A stretch of DNA of 64,000 nucleotides, taken from contig CANRJS010000001.1 in assembly GCA_947631015.1 (NCBI GenBank), positions 1-64,000 on the forward strand, given 5' to 3'. Source of the stretch: an uncultured Clostridia bacterium. Lineage in GTDB: Bacteria; Bacillota; Clostridia; Oscillospirales; JAAYOS01. The notes below the pieces were generated by a model. The model was not told the DNA's origin. It ran no database searches and saw only the letters and a list, made by a program, of their open reading frames with translations. This document shows positions 41,675 through 50,352 of this stretch, piece after piece; position 1 is the first letter of the stretch, and every line of letters starts with the position of its first letter. The position numbers and the translations under genes were made by a program.

Positions 41675-43360
41675 TTACAAATTCTGTTTGTATCGCTCCG
41701 CCGCATCGATGAGCTCCCGCGCGCTTTTGAGGATGGTGTCCGTCACCTCTTCGCCGCCGATGATGCGTGCGAGTTCACGTTCGCGTGCCTCGCCGTCGAG
41801 ATTTGTCACCGACGTGAAGGTGCGGCCGTTCCGCTCGCGCTTCTCGACAAGGAGCTGGCAGTCCGCCATGGCCGCGAGCTGCGACAGGTGCGACACGCAG
41901 AGCACCTGTCTCGTGCGCGCTATCTTTGCGAGCTTTTCCGCGACGCGCTGCGCCGCCCGTCCGCTCACGCCGGAGTCGACCTCGTCAAATATCAGCGTGG
42001 CGACCTCGTCGCCCGACGTCAGCACCGACTTCATCGCAAGCATTATCCTCGACAGCTCGCCGCCGGACGCTATCCTGCTGAGCGGCTTCGGCTCCTCGCC
42101 CGCGTTAGCGGAGATGAGGAAGCGGACGCCGTCGCCGCCGTCCGCGCCGAGGGCGCTCTTTTCAACCTCGGTGACAAACCGCACTCCCGGCATGTCGAGC
42201 TCGCGGAGCTCGCGCTCTATCGCTTCGGCGAGGCGGACGCCCGCCTCGCGGCGCACCGCGCCGAGCTCATCCGCTATCTTCTCCGCGCGCTTCAGTGTAT
42301 CCGTTTCGCGCCGGCGGAGCTCCTCAAGCGCTTCCTCCGAAAACTCTATGTCCGAAAGCTCCGCGCGCCACTTGTCGAGGTCGGAAAGAAGCGTCTCGAC
42401 CGTGCCGCCGTAGCGGTGTTCGAGCGTGTTTATGACGTCGAGGCGGCTTTCCACCTCGTCTATTTCCTCCGGCGAGAAGTCGTACTCGCCGCGAAGTCTT
42501 CTAAGGTCGTCCGCCGCGTCCTCTGCGGCAAAGCGCAGGTCGCGGAGTTTTGAGGCAAGCTCCGCGAGGCTCGCGTCTGTCTGCGCGGCTTCGTCTATGC
42601 GGCCGGACGCGCTCTCGATAAGCGCAAGCGCGCCGGAGTAGTCCTCGCCGCCGTAGAGCTCGGAAATACTGTCGTCCACGGCGTCGGAGAGCTTCTGCGC
42701 GCTCTGGAGGATCTTCCGCCGCGCAGCAAGCTCCTCCTCCTCTCCCGCTTCGAGCTCCGCTCCCTCGACGTCCTCTATCCTCCGCCGCAGGAAGTCCGCG
42801 CGGAACGCTTTCTCCTCCTCGCCGATGGTGTGCCTTTCTATATCACGGCGTATTTCGCGCAGTTCGTTCCAGACCGCGCGGTAACTTGAAAGAAGCTCGC
42901 CGTCTCCCGCAAATCCGTCGAGGTAGCCGAGGTGCTCGTGCTCGTCGAGCAGACGTCCGCTGTCGTGCTGACCGTGTATGTTGACAAGGAGCGCACCGAG
43001 CTTCTTCAGCGCGGACACGCTCACCGGACGGTCGCCTATCCGGCAGAGGTTACGTCCGTCCGCCGACAGGCTCCTGCGTATGATGAGCGAGCCGTCCTCG
43101 TCCGGCTCGTAGCCGTTTTCCTCGAGCCATTGAAGCACGCTCGGGGCAAGCGGCGAAAAGCACGCGCTCACGGTGGCGCTCTTCTCGCCGGAGCGTATGA
43201 GGTCGCGCGGCATCCTTTCGCCGAGGACGGCGTTTATCGCGTCTATGACGATGCTCTTGCCCGCGCCGGTCTCGCCGGTGAGGACGCTGAACCGCTCCCC
43301 CGGCTCGACCTCCGCGCGCTCCACCACGGCTATGTTTTCGATTTGCAGAAAGAGAAGCAT
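41675..43360 (-). CDS. recN: DNA repair protein RecN
   Basis: 561 residues, SMC-like. Walker A GETGAGKSI (about 30-38), a long central coiled coil (about 150-370) and C-terminal signature LSRIASGGELSRIMLA with Walker B LIFDEVDSGVSG. Acts early at double-strand breaks. Last gene of the train; starts 1 bp after the argR stop. Confidence 0.96.
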   Translation of the reverse strand: MLLFLQIENIAVVERAEVEPGERFSVLTGETGAGKSIVIDAINAVLGERMPRDLIRSGEKSATVSACFSPLAPSVLQWLEENGYEPDEDGSLIIRRSLSADGRNLCRIGDRPVSVSALKKLGALLVNIHGQHDSGRLLDEHEHLGYLDGFAGDGELLSSYRAVWNELREIRRDIERHTIGEEEKAFRADFLRRRIEDVEGAELEAGEEEELAARRKILQSAQKLSDAVDDSISELYGGEDYSGALALIESASGRIDEAAQTDASLAELASKLRDLRFAAEDAADDLRRLRGEYDFSPEEIDEVESRLDVINTLEHRYGGTVETLLSDLDKWRAELSDIEFSEEALEELRRRETDTLKRAEKIADELGAVRREAGVRLAEAIERELRELDMPGVRFVTEVEKSALGADGGDGVRFLISANAGEEPKPLSRIASGGELSRIMLAMKSVLTSGDEVATLIFDEVDSGVSGRAAQRVAEKLAKIARTRQVLCVSHLSQLAAMADCQLLVEKRERNGRTFTSVTNLDGEARERELARIIGGEEVTDTILKSARELIDAAERYKQNL

Positions 43361-43361
43361 T

Positions 43362-43820
43362 TTAGTCCTCGATAAGTCCGCGCAGCTGCTCGCAGAGTTC
43401 GTGTGCCTGTTCTTCGCTTCGTACTATGATAAGCCCCGTGTCGTCACCCGCGAGAGTGCCGACTATGCCGTCGTACTTCATGCCGTCTACCGCCGCGCAC
43501 GCCGCGCTGCCGAGGGCGGCCATGGTCTTTATGACGATGATGTTTGCCGCGTAGTCCACGCCGTAGACGCTCTTGCGGAAGATGTCCTGAAGGCGCTCGT
43601 CGCCGGTGGTGCTGTCCGGCCGCTCGTCGGGAAGAACGTACCTGTATCCGAAAGAAGGGGCGGCCGCCTTCTGCAGCCGCAGCTCCTTGATGTCCCGGGA
43701 AATAGTAGCCTGAGACACGTCGTAGCCCGCTTCGCGCAGCATATCGACGAGCTCATCCTGTGTGCCGACCTTGCTTGTCCTCACAAGCTCGATTATCTTC
43801 TCGTGACGTTCCTTTTTCAC
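43362..43820 (-). CDS. argR: Arginine repressor ArgR/AhrC
   Basis: 152 residues from the GTG at 43820, which overlaps the nadK stop (GTGA) and has GGAGGTG upstream; starting 33 bp earlier would add an atypical MADTNIGGGQS. The winged helix has the SQATISRDIKEL recognition helix; the C-terminal hexamerisation and Arg-binding domain contains GTLAGDDTGLIIV. In this gene cluster it is a fixed neighbour of recN. Confidence 0.94.
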   Translation of the reverse strand: MKKERHEKIIELVRTSKVGTQDELVDMLREAGYDVSQATISRDIKELRLQKAAAPSFGYRYVLPDERPDSTTGDERLQDIFRKSVYGVDYAANIIVIKTMAALGSAACAAVDGMKYDGIVGTLAGDDTGLIIVRSEEQAHELCEQLRGLIED

Positions 43821-44668
43821 AGATTGCCCACCTCCGATATTTGTGTCTGCCAAAGTTTCGTACCAATGATACCATAAAAGTCATAATTTTGCAAGCGTAT
43901 CAATGTAGTTTTTTTGGCGTATTTGCCGATGAGCACACTGTCTCCCGCTTCGAGCCGCGTTCCCGTCCTGCCGTCTACCGTCAGGACGGCGCTCTCCGGC
44001 GCTTTCAGCCTCACTTCGGAGCAGAGCGGCAGCACGATCGGGCGCGCGTAGGGCGTGTGCGCGCAGACCGGCGTCAGGACCATGCAGTCGGAGCGCGGGT
44101 CGATTATCGGCCCTCCTGCCGAGAGCGAGTACGCCGTCGAACCGGTCGGTGTAGCGGCGATGACGCCGTCGCCGCGCAGGACGGCGACGCGGCTCCCTCC
44201 GCAGGAGATCTCCACGCGCACCATCCTTCCGAGCTCGCCTGCGGAGATGACTGCGTCGTTGAGCGCCGCCGCGCGGAAGAACTCCCCGACGCCGCGCTCC
44301 GCGCGCACGGAAAGAAGGGCGCGTTCGTCGGTGACGTAACCGCCCTCAAGCACGGTCTCGAGCGCGGCTTCGTCGGAGGCGTCGAACCCGCTCATAAAGC
44401 CTATATTTCCGAGGTTTATCCCGAGTATCGGAACGCCCGCCTCCGCCGCCGGAACGGCGGCGGAAAGTATAGTCCCGTCCCCGCCAAGCACCGCCGCCAT
44501 GTCCCGCCCTGAAAGCAGGGAAAGAAGCTCCCCGCGTCCGCAATGCGAGTCGCAGAGCGTGACGGAGACGCCGAGGCGGCGCGCGATGTGCTCCGCCTTC
44601 GCGGCGTACAGAAGGCCGGGGTCGCGCTCGGGGTTCGAGTATATCACTAGAGACTTTACCGCCGTCAC
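43817..44668 (-). CDS. nadK: NAD kinase
   Basis: 283 residues. GGDGT (with Asp) at about 62-66, LGINLGNIGFMS, and TPTGSTAYSLSAGGPI are the family motifs. It overlaps tlyA by 4 bp and argR by 4 bp, so translation is coupled. Confidence 0.95.
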   Translation of the reverse strand: MTAVKSLVIYSNPERDPGLLYAAKAEHIARRLGVSVTLCDSHCGRGELLSLLSGRDMAAVLGGDGTILSAAVPAAEAGVPILGINLGNIGFMSGFDASDEAALETVLEGGYVTDERALLSVRAERGVGEFFRAAALNDAVISAGELGRMVRVEISCGGSRVAVLRGDGVIAATPTGSTAYSLSAGGPIIDPRSDCMVLTPVCAHTPYARPIVLPLCSEVRLKAPESAVLTVDGRTGTRLEAGDSVLIGKYAKKTTLIRLQNYDFYGIIGTKLWQTQISEVGNL

Positions 44669-45477
44669 CTTTCGCTCTCCCTTCCGTCGAGCGCGGCGTG
44701 CGAGTTCTCCACGAGCCGCTTCAGGTCAAAGTCGCCGCTCTCGCCCTCGCATGAGAGGTAAGCAAGATACTCTATGTTGCCCTCCGGGCCCCGCACAGGA
44801 GAGAAGTCCAGCCCCTTCACGGCAAATCCCGCGTCATGAGCGTGAGTGAGGAACGCTTCGAGGACCTCGAGGTGCGTCTCCGGGTCGCGGACGACGCCCT
44901 TCTTTCCCACCTTCTCGCGCCCCGCCTCAAACTGGGGCTTCACGAGCGCGACGACGGTTCCTCCGTCCCGGAGGAGCGGCTTCACGCACGGAAGGACTAT
45001 CCTGAGCGAAATAAAGCTCACGTCTATCGACGCGAAGTCGAGCGGTTCGCCTATCATCTCCGGTGTGACGTTACGGATGTTCGTCCGCTCCATGACGACG
45101 ACGCGCTCGTCCGTTCGGAGCGACCAAGCGAGCTGTCCGTAGCCGACGTCTATCGCATAGACTTTCGCCGCGCCGTTTCGGAGCATACAGTCGGTAAATC
45201 CTCCGGTGGATGCGCCGACGTCCGCCGCGCGGACGCCCTCGAGCTTCACAGGGAAGACGGTGAGCGCCTTTTCGAGCTTCAACCCTCCACGGCTGACGTA
45301 AGGTATCGCGCGGCCGCGGAACTCCACCTCCGCGTCCTCCGGCACGGACGCGCCGGCCTTGTCCACGCGGACGCCCGCGACAAACACCTCGCCGCTCATT
45401 ATCGCGGCACGGGCGCGCTCGCGGCTCTGAAATATCCCGCGCTCCACGAGGAGCACGTCAAGCCTCATTTTTGCCAC
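44665..45477 (-). CDS. tlyA: TlyA-family rRNA 2'-O-methyltransferase
   Basis: 270 residues. An S4 domain (MRLDVLLVERGIFQSRERA...) precedes an FtsJ-like SAM domain with DVGASTGGFTDCML and a catalytic Lys in ALVKPQFEAGREKVGKKG. In mycobacteria TlyA methylates 16S and 23S rRNA; the target here is an inference. Overlaps dxs by 13 bp. Confidence 0.9.
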   Translation of the reverse strand: MAKMRLDVLLVERGIFQSRERARAAIMSGEVFVAGVRVDKAGASVPEDAEVEFRGRAIPYVSRGGLKLEKALTVFPVKLEGVRAADVGASTGGFTDCMLRNGAAKVYAIDVGYGQLAWSLRTDERVVVMERTNIRNVTPEMIGEPLDFASIDVSFISLRIVLPCVKPLLRDGGTVVALVKPQFEAGREKVGKKGVVRDPETHLEVLEAFLTHAHDAGFAVKGLDFSPVRGPEGNIEYLAYLSCEGESGDFDLKRLVENSHAALDGRESER

Positions 45478-47288
45478 AGCGACACCTCCGCTATGCTACC
45501 GGCGTCGATGCCGTAATATTTTTCGAGCTCCGCGACGGGGCCGTGAGTGCAGAACCTGTCGCCGAGGTCCACAAGCCTTATCCCGAACGTCTCACCGGCG
45601 CACGCCGCTTCCGCCGCGAGGCGCTGCCCGGCGGAGCCTGCCTTGACGCAGTCCTCCGCCACGACGAGCCGACCCGTCCTCCGCGCGGATGCAAACACCG
45701 TTTCGGCGTCGAGCGGCGAGAGAGTATTCAGCTTCACTATCTCGGCGGAGACGCCGCGCTTTTCGAGGATACCAGCGGCGTCAAGAGCGTTTGTGAGCAT
45801 GTGTCCGTAGGCGGCTATCGTCACGTCCGAGCCGCTTCTTATGACCTCCGCCGCACCCTCGGAAACTCCCGTGAACCTGCCCTCGTCCCCACCTCGGGGA
45901 TAGCGTATCGCGCTCGGCGCGCCGCAGGAGAGCGCGAGGCGCAGATACTCCCGCGTCTCCGCCGCGTTTGCCGGGCAGTAGATCCGGACTCCCGGAGCCT
46001 GCGCGAGAAAGCCGGGGTCGAAGATGCCGTGGTGCGTCGCGCCGTCCTCGCCGACGAGCCCCGCGCGGTCGACGGCTATGACGACCGGCAGTTTTTGCAG
46101 AGCGACGTCGTGCAGCAGCTCGTCATAGCTTCTCTGCGCGAAGGTGGAGTAGACGGCAAACACCGGCTTCATCCCCGCAGCCGAGAGCCCCGCTGCCATC
46201 GTCATGGCGTGCTCCTCCGCTATGCCCACGTCGAAGAAGCGCTCGGGAAACTCCCGCGCGAACTTCTCAAGCCCGGTCCCGCTCTCCATTGCCGCCGTGA
46301 TGGCGCATATTCTGCTGTCCTCACGCGCGAGCTCGACGAGCGCGTCCCCGAACGCGCGGGAAAAGCTCATCCCCGGCTTTGCGCTGCCCGCCGGAGCGAC
46401 GCTGTGGTACTTCTCCGGGTCGTTTTCCGCAGGGCCGTATCCCCTGCCCTTGACAGTGACCGCGTGTATCAGCACGGGTCCGTCGTAGCTCTTTGAGAGC
46501 TCGAGCAGCCGGCAGAGATTTTTCACGTCATGCCCGTCCACCGGGCCGAGGTAGGTAAATCCCATGTCCTCGAATATATTCGAGCGGATGATAAGGCTCT
46601 TGAGAAACTGCTTGACGCCGTGGACGAAGCGGTACAGGGCGTGTCCAAAGCGTCCCCTGCTGGTGGCGGCGCGGAATTTGTCCTTCGCGCGCATGTATCC
46701 CGGGCGGAGGCGCAGTCTTCCGAGCATCTGCTCCACGCCGCCGACGTTGTGCGCTATCGACATCTCGTTGTCGTTCAGTATGACTATGAGGCGCTCGCGG
46801 GACTGTCCCGCGTCGGTAAGCGCCTCATATGCAAGTCCGCCGGTGAGAGCCCCGTCGCCGAGCAGGGCGACAACGTTGCCGTCCTCCCCCTTCAGCGTCC
46901 TCGCCCGCGCCATGCCGAGCGCGGCGGACACCGAGGTGGAGGCGTGGCCGGCGCGGAACGCGTCATGCTCGCTCTCGGCGGGGTCGGGAAAGCCGGAAAG
47001 TCCTCCGAAGCGGCGGAGAGTGTCGAAACGCTCGCGGCGTCCTGTGAGGAGCTTATGCGCGTATGACTGATGGCCTACGTCGTAGACTATCTTGTCCTTC
47101 GGGGTCGAAAAAACACGATGAAGAGCAACTATGATCTCCACCGCGCCAAGACTTGAGGCGAGGTGCCCGCCCGTGCGGAGCACCCCGTCCGTTATTTCAC
47201 GGCGCAGCTCGGCACAAAGTTCGTCAAGCTGCGCCATATCCAGCTTTTTTACGTCTTCGGGGGAATGTATCCCTTCGAGGATGGACAC
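45465..47288 (-). CDS. dxs: 1-deoxy-D-xylulose-5-phosphate synthase
   Basis: First enzyme of the non-mevalonate isoprenoid pathway, TPP-dependent. 607 residues. VYDVGHQSYAHKLLTGR, GDGALTGGLAYEAL with NDNEMSI (the GDG-N metal/TPP motif), HAVTVKGRGY and DVGIAEEHAMTMAAG are seen. ispA, which uses its products, is in the same gene train. Confidence 0.96.
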   Translation of the reverse strand: MSILEGIHSPEDVKKLDMAQLDELCAELRREITDGVLRTGGHLASSLGAVEIIVALHRVFSTPKDKIVYDVGHQSYAHKLLTGRRERFDTLRRFGGLSGFPDPAESEHDAFRAGHASTSVSAALGMARARTLKGEDGNVVALLGDGALTGGLAYEALTDAGQSRERLIVILNDNEMSIAHNVGGVEQMLGRLRLRPGYMRAKDKFRAATSRGRFGHALYRFVHGVKQFLKSLIIRSNIFEDMGFTYLGPVDGHDVKNLCRLLELSKSYDGPVLIHAVTVKGRGYGPAENDPEKYHSVAPAGSAKPGMSFSRAFGDALVELAREDSRICAITAAMESGTGLEKFAREFPERFFDVGIAEEHAMTMAAGLSAAGMKPVFAVYSTFAQRSYDELLHDVALQKLPVVIAVDRAGLVGEDGATHHGIFDPGFLAQAPGVRIYCPANAAETREYLRLALSCGAPSAIRYPRGGDEGRFTGVSEGAAEVIRSGSDVTIAAYGHMLTNALDAAGILEKRGVSAEIVKLNTLSPLDAETVFASARRTGRLVVAEDCVKAGSAGQRLAAEAACAGETFGIRLVDLGDRFCTHGPVAELEKYYGIDAGSIAEVSLWQK

Positions 47289-47317
47289 AGAAACACCCCC
47301 GTCCCTATGTGTCCGTC

Positions 47318-47950
47318 TTATTTGTGTTTATGTCTTCCGAAGGTGAAGGGACGCTTGACAAAGTACACAACGCGCCCCGCATAGTGGACTATCATCGTGC
47401 TGTAATTTATCGCGAGGCTCTTGCCGACGGCCTTTCCGCCGACCGTGAGGGCGGAGATCATTCCGCTCATCAGGAGGCTCACGATAACATTCGGCAGGCT
47501 GAAGCTCGCGACAAGACGCGCGGCGATTATGGCGCCTGTAGCGCCGGAGATGATGCCCGAGATATCTCCCACAACATCGTTGCAGAAGGAGGACACCTTG
47601 TCCGCCGACCGCACGAGCGCGAGCGCTTCGCGCGCGCCGCTCACCTTGCGGGCGGCCATGGAGTTGAGCGGCTTTTCGTCCGCCGCAGTTACCGCAACGC
47701 CTATAACGTCAAAAACTATACCGAGCAGTATGAAAAAACCGAGCACACAGAACGCGACTATGTCTCCCACCCCGCGCAGAGCTTCGTTTGCGACAAACGA
47801 CATAGTCATGGATATCGCCATCGTCACAAAGAAAAGGGTTATTATCCAGCGCGGGTTGAAGTTTTTCTTTGATGACGGCGGCTTCTTTTTCTTGTCGGTA
47901 AGCCGCGCGTCGCTTCGTTTCGGTTCGGTGCTACTTCGGTCGCCTTCCAT
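47318..47950 (-). CDS. oapA: OapA-like membrane protein (OLE RNA partner)
   Basis: 210 residues. A charged Lys-rich N-terminus (about 1-33) precedes four hydrophobic segments (about 34-57, 62-88, 122-148 and 152-175) and a basic end (FTFGRHKHK). Its size, topology and position between dxs and a ~610 nt structured noncoding stretch are those of OapA, the protein that anchors OLE RNA in the membrane of Bacillus halodurans and relatives and that resembles CNNM/CorB magnesium-transporter helices. The name rests on context and general features, since I could not align it. Confidence 0.7.
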   Translation of the reverse strand: MEGDRSSTEPKRSDARLTDKKKKPPSSKKNFNPRWIITLFFVTMAISMTMSFVANEALRGVGDIVAFCVLGFFILLGIVFDVIGVAVTAADEKPLNSMAARKVSGAREALALVRSADKVSSFCNDVVGDISGIISGATGAIIAARLVASFSLPNVIVSLLMSGMISALTVGGKAVGKSLAINYSTMIVHYAGRVVYFVKRPFTFGRHKHK

Positions 47951-48049
47951 AAAATATCCGCTCCTTGAATCAAAAAAGTTACAGGTTCCGTCCCGCCGCA
48001 GGGCGGTGGGATACGCATAATAAAGTGGCGGCAGCGAAAGTAAATCTTA

Positions 48050-48657
48050 CGGCTTAGGTCCGGTCTGATTTCCACGGAGGGCTGCCCCGCGTCGCCGCAG
48101 GGGGCGGTTTCCCTTTGAAGCCCTCGCCCAAAACGGGTACCGGATTACCACTTAGTCCGTACTGCAATCCTCTCGCCGCCCCAGACATAAGTCTCGGACA
48201 GCCTAGGTGATTTCCACAGCAGGCAAACCGACTCTTAGCCTCTTTTGCAGGCATGATTTCTTCGAGCGATAACGAGTCCGCCGCGGCCGGCGTCGAACTC
48301 GCCTGATCCCGGATCCGCCATGCCCACTCAAGGCAGGCTACGCTGCACACAGCGCTACACGGGCCGCGAACGGCCTTTCGCACCGCAATACAGGTTTCAC
48401 CCCGCCTCGTACCGATTACCCCGGGGCGCTTTCGCGCGTCCGATAGGAGTACGGCACAACAACGGGTCTCCACGGAAACAGGGTCGGGGGATGCATGCCG
48501 TTGCAAGCCGCCCTGAAACCTTAACCCCCAGCATCCACCCCAGTCTGGGCGAAAGAAGCAAACACCAGGGACTTCATCGATGTGCCCTTCAACGGATTTT
48601 TAGGCCCGTCCTAGGAGCCGGCTGCTCTGACTAGGATACTGCGCCACCATTATGCAG
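48050..48657 (-). ncRNA. ole: OLE RNA (ornate, large, extremophilic)
   Basis: About 608 nt without a plausible ORF on either strand, with high local base-pairing and typical RNA features, between a DUF212 gene and the OapA-like gene. In Bacillus and Clostridia that carry OLE RNA it sits in exactly this order: xseA, xseB, ispA, OLE, oapA, dxs, tlyA, nadK, argR, recN. Length agrees with the ~610 nt of known OLE RNAs. A promoter at 48692-48664 predicts the 5' end near 48657; the 3' end is estimated, just before the leader of oapA. RNase P, tmRNA and SRP RNA hallmarks are absent. OLE forms a membrane complex needed under cold, short-chain alcohols and magnesium stress (known for B. halodurans). 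Confidence 0.82.
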
Positions 48658-48663
48658 TTTCTT

Positions 48664-48692
48664 ATTATAACACAAACCTCCCCTTTATTCAA
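48664..48692 (-). promoter_or_regulatory. Promoter of OLE RNA
   Basis: Leftward: TTGAAT (48692-48687), 17 bp, TATAAT (48669-48664). The -35 lies in the loop and arm of the terminator of the preceding gene. Confidence 0.65.
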
Positions 48693-48699
48693 GGGGAGG
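48677..48699 (-). terminator. Terminator of the DUF212 gene
   Basis: CCTCCCCTT-GAATA-AAGGGGAGG followed by TTTGTGTT on the minus strand; overlaps the OLE promoter. Confidence 0.6.
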
Positions 48700-48733
48700 A
48701 ATAAATTCTGTTTAACGGATCAAATAGCTGCGG

Positions 48734-49204
48734 TCACATAAAGAAACCCACGGCGACGCCGAGGAGCATCCCCACGAACACCTGGAGCGGCGTGTGCCCT
48801 AGCAGCTCCTTCATCTGCCGTCCGAACAGCTCGGGGGACTGCTTGTCCGCGCTCTGTATCATGACGTTGAGGACGTGGGAGTGCTCCCCCGCCGCGCGGC
48901 GGACGTTCACCGCGTCAAATATCACGATGAACGCGAATATCGCGGATATGCCGAACTCGACGCTCTGTATCCCGGCGACGCGCGCGACTGCGACCGTCGC
49001 CGCGCAGACGCAGGCGGAGTGCGAGCTGGGCATCCCGCCCGAGCCGACAAAGAACCGCCTCCACACGAATTTCTTCAGGCGGAGCGACTCCACTATTACC
49101 TTCGTCACCTGACCGATAAGCCATGCCGCGACGGCGGCGTTTATTATCCTGTTGCCGGTGAGAAAGCTCACCGCCGCTGACAAAGACAGATACGGAATAA
49201 ACAT
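48734..49204 (-). CDS. DUF212/YuiD-type phosphatase-like membrane protein (divergent PAP2)
   Basis: 156 residues with four or five helices and the divergent PAP2 motifs GSGGMPSSHSACV and KQSPELFGRQMKELLGHTPLQVFVG. The family is thought to act on lipid or prenyl pyrophosphates; its place beside ispA and dxs fits this (inference). Confidence 0.88.
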   Translation of the reverse strand: MFIPYLSLSAAVSFLTGNRIINAAVAAWLIGQVTKVIVESLRLKKFVWRRFFVGSGGMPSSHSACVCAATVAVARVAGIQSVEFGISAIFAFIVIFDAVNVRRAAGEHSHVLNVMIQSADKQSPELFGRQMKELLGHTPLQVFVGMLLGVAVGFFM

Positions 49205-49228
49205 CTTGTCACCTTCCGAATGTATTGC

Positions 49229-50098
49229 CTAGAAGCTGCGCCGGGTGAGCTCTTCGGCGAGCGCCGTAAGCTCCTCCGAGCCGGGTATGTCTCTTATCGC
49301 GTCCGCCGCCCCGTCGGTGAGGGAACGGATAAGCCTTTCACATTCCTCGCGGCCGAGCTCTGAGGCAAACGTGCTCTTTCCGCGCCTCGCGTCCGCGCCG
49401 GTCGCCTTGCCGAAGCTTTCGGCACTGCCGACGACGTCGAGCAGGTCGTCCATAACCTGGAACGCGAGGCCAACGCCCTCCGCGTACTTCCGCGCCGCCG
49501 CGCGTCCGGCGGCGTCCGCGCCGCCGAGTATCGCGCCCATCTCGCAGGCGGCGGAGATGAGCGCGCCGGTCTTGAGGCGGCAGGTGGTCTCGAGCCGCTC
49601 GCGGGAGGCGCGCCGCGTCTCGTTCTCAAGGTCGAGGAGCTGCCCGCCGCACATCCCCTCGGGACCGGCGGCGCTCGCCGCGACGCGCAGAGCCTCCAGT
49701 CCCACCGACGGACATTCCGCCGCCGCGAGCGCCATCTGCTCGAAGGCAAAGGTCTGGAGCGCGTCGCCCGCGAGCACGGCGACATTCTCGCCGAACGCTA
49801 TGTGGCAGGACGGTTTTCCGCGCCGCATATCGTCGTCGTCCATGCAGGGCAGGTCGTCGTGGATAAGCGAGTAGGCGTGTATGCATTCCAGGGCGCATGC
49901 GAATTTCATCGCAAGCTCTTTGTCACCGCCGAACAGCTCGCAGAACTCGAGGAGCATCACCGCGCGGAGGCGCTTTCCACCGTTCAGAACGCTGTAACGC
50001 ATCGCCTCGTACAGGCGCGACATCTCGCCGCCCTCCGGCAGGAGCGCGTCAAGCGCCGCGCTCACCTCGCGCGCGAGCGCGTCACGGTGCGCGCTCAT
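49229..50098 (-). CDS. ispA: Polyprenyl (farnesyl/geranyl) diphosphate synthase
   Basis: 289 residues. GGKRLRAVM, first Asp-rich motif DDLPCMDDDDMRRGKPS and second QVMDDLLDVVG are clear; the length and the residues before the first motif fit a short-chain (C15) synthase. Overlaps xseB by 4 bp. Confidence 0.94.
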   Translation of the reverse strand: MSAHRDALAREVSAALDALLPEGGEMSRLYEAMRYSVLNGGKRLRAVMLLEFCELFGGDKELAMKFACALECIHAYSLIHDDLPCMDDDDMRRGKPSCHIAFGENVAVLAGDALQTFAFEQMALAAAECPSVGLEALRVAASAAGPEGMCGGQLLDLENETRRASRERLETTCRLKTGALISAACEMGAILGGADAAGRAAARKYAEGVGLAFQVMDDLLDVVGSAESFGKATGADARRGKSTFASELGREECERLIRSLTDGAADAIRDIPGSEELTALAEELTRRSF

Positions 50099-50346
50099 TC
50101 CTCCGCTCCTCCGAACGGCTCGATGACGGGTTCGCCCTCCTCGGACGTTCCGACGAGGATGCTCACCTTCGTCTCCGCTTCCTCGAGGATCTTATTGCAG
50201 TCCTTGAGGAGCGCCGCGCCCTCCTCGAAGAGCTTCAGCGACTCCTCTATCGGCGTCTCGCCGTTTTCGAGCAGAGCCGCTATCTCCTCGAGCCTTTTGA
50301 GCGACTGTTCAAAGCTCGGTTTCTTCTTTTCCGCCATATATTTCAC
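50095..50346 (-). CDS. xseB: Exodeoxyribonuclease VII small subunit
   Basis: 83 residues: KKPSFEQSLKRLEEIAALLENGETPIEESLKLFEEG in outline, the usual two-helix hairpin. Six bp after xseA. Confidence 0.95.
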   Translation of the reverse strand: MKYMAEKKKPSFEQSLKRLEEIAALLENGETPIEESLKLFEEGAALLKDCNKILEEAETKVSILVGTSEEGEPVIEPFGGAEE

Positions 50347-50352
50347 CTCGAA

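Noticed and set aside
48050..48657. tmRNA, RNase P RNA or SRP RNA
   Set aside because: No GGATTCGACGG start or tag frame, no GAGGAAAGTCCGG core, no SRP tetraloop signature; gene order fits OLE instead.
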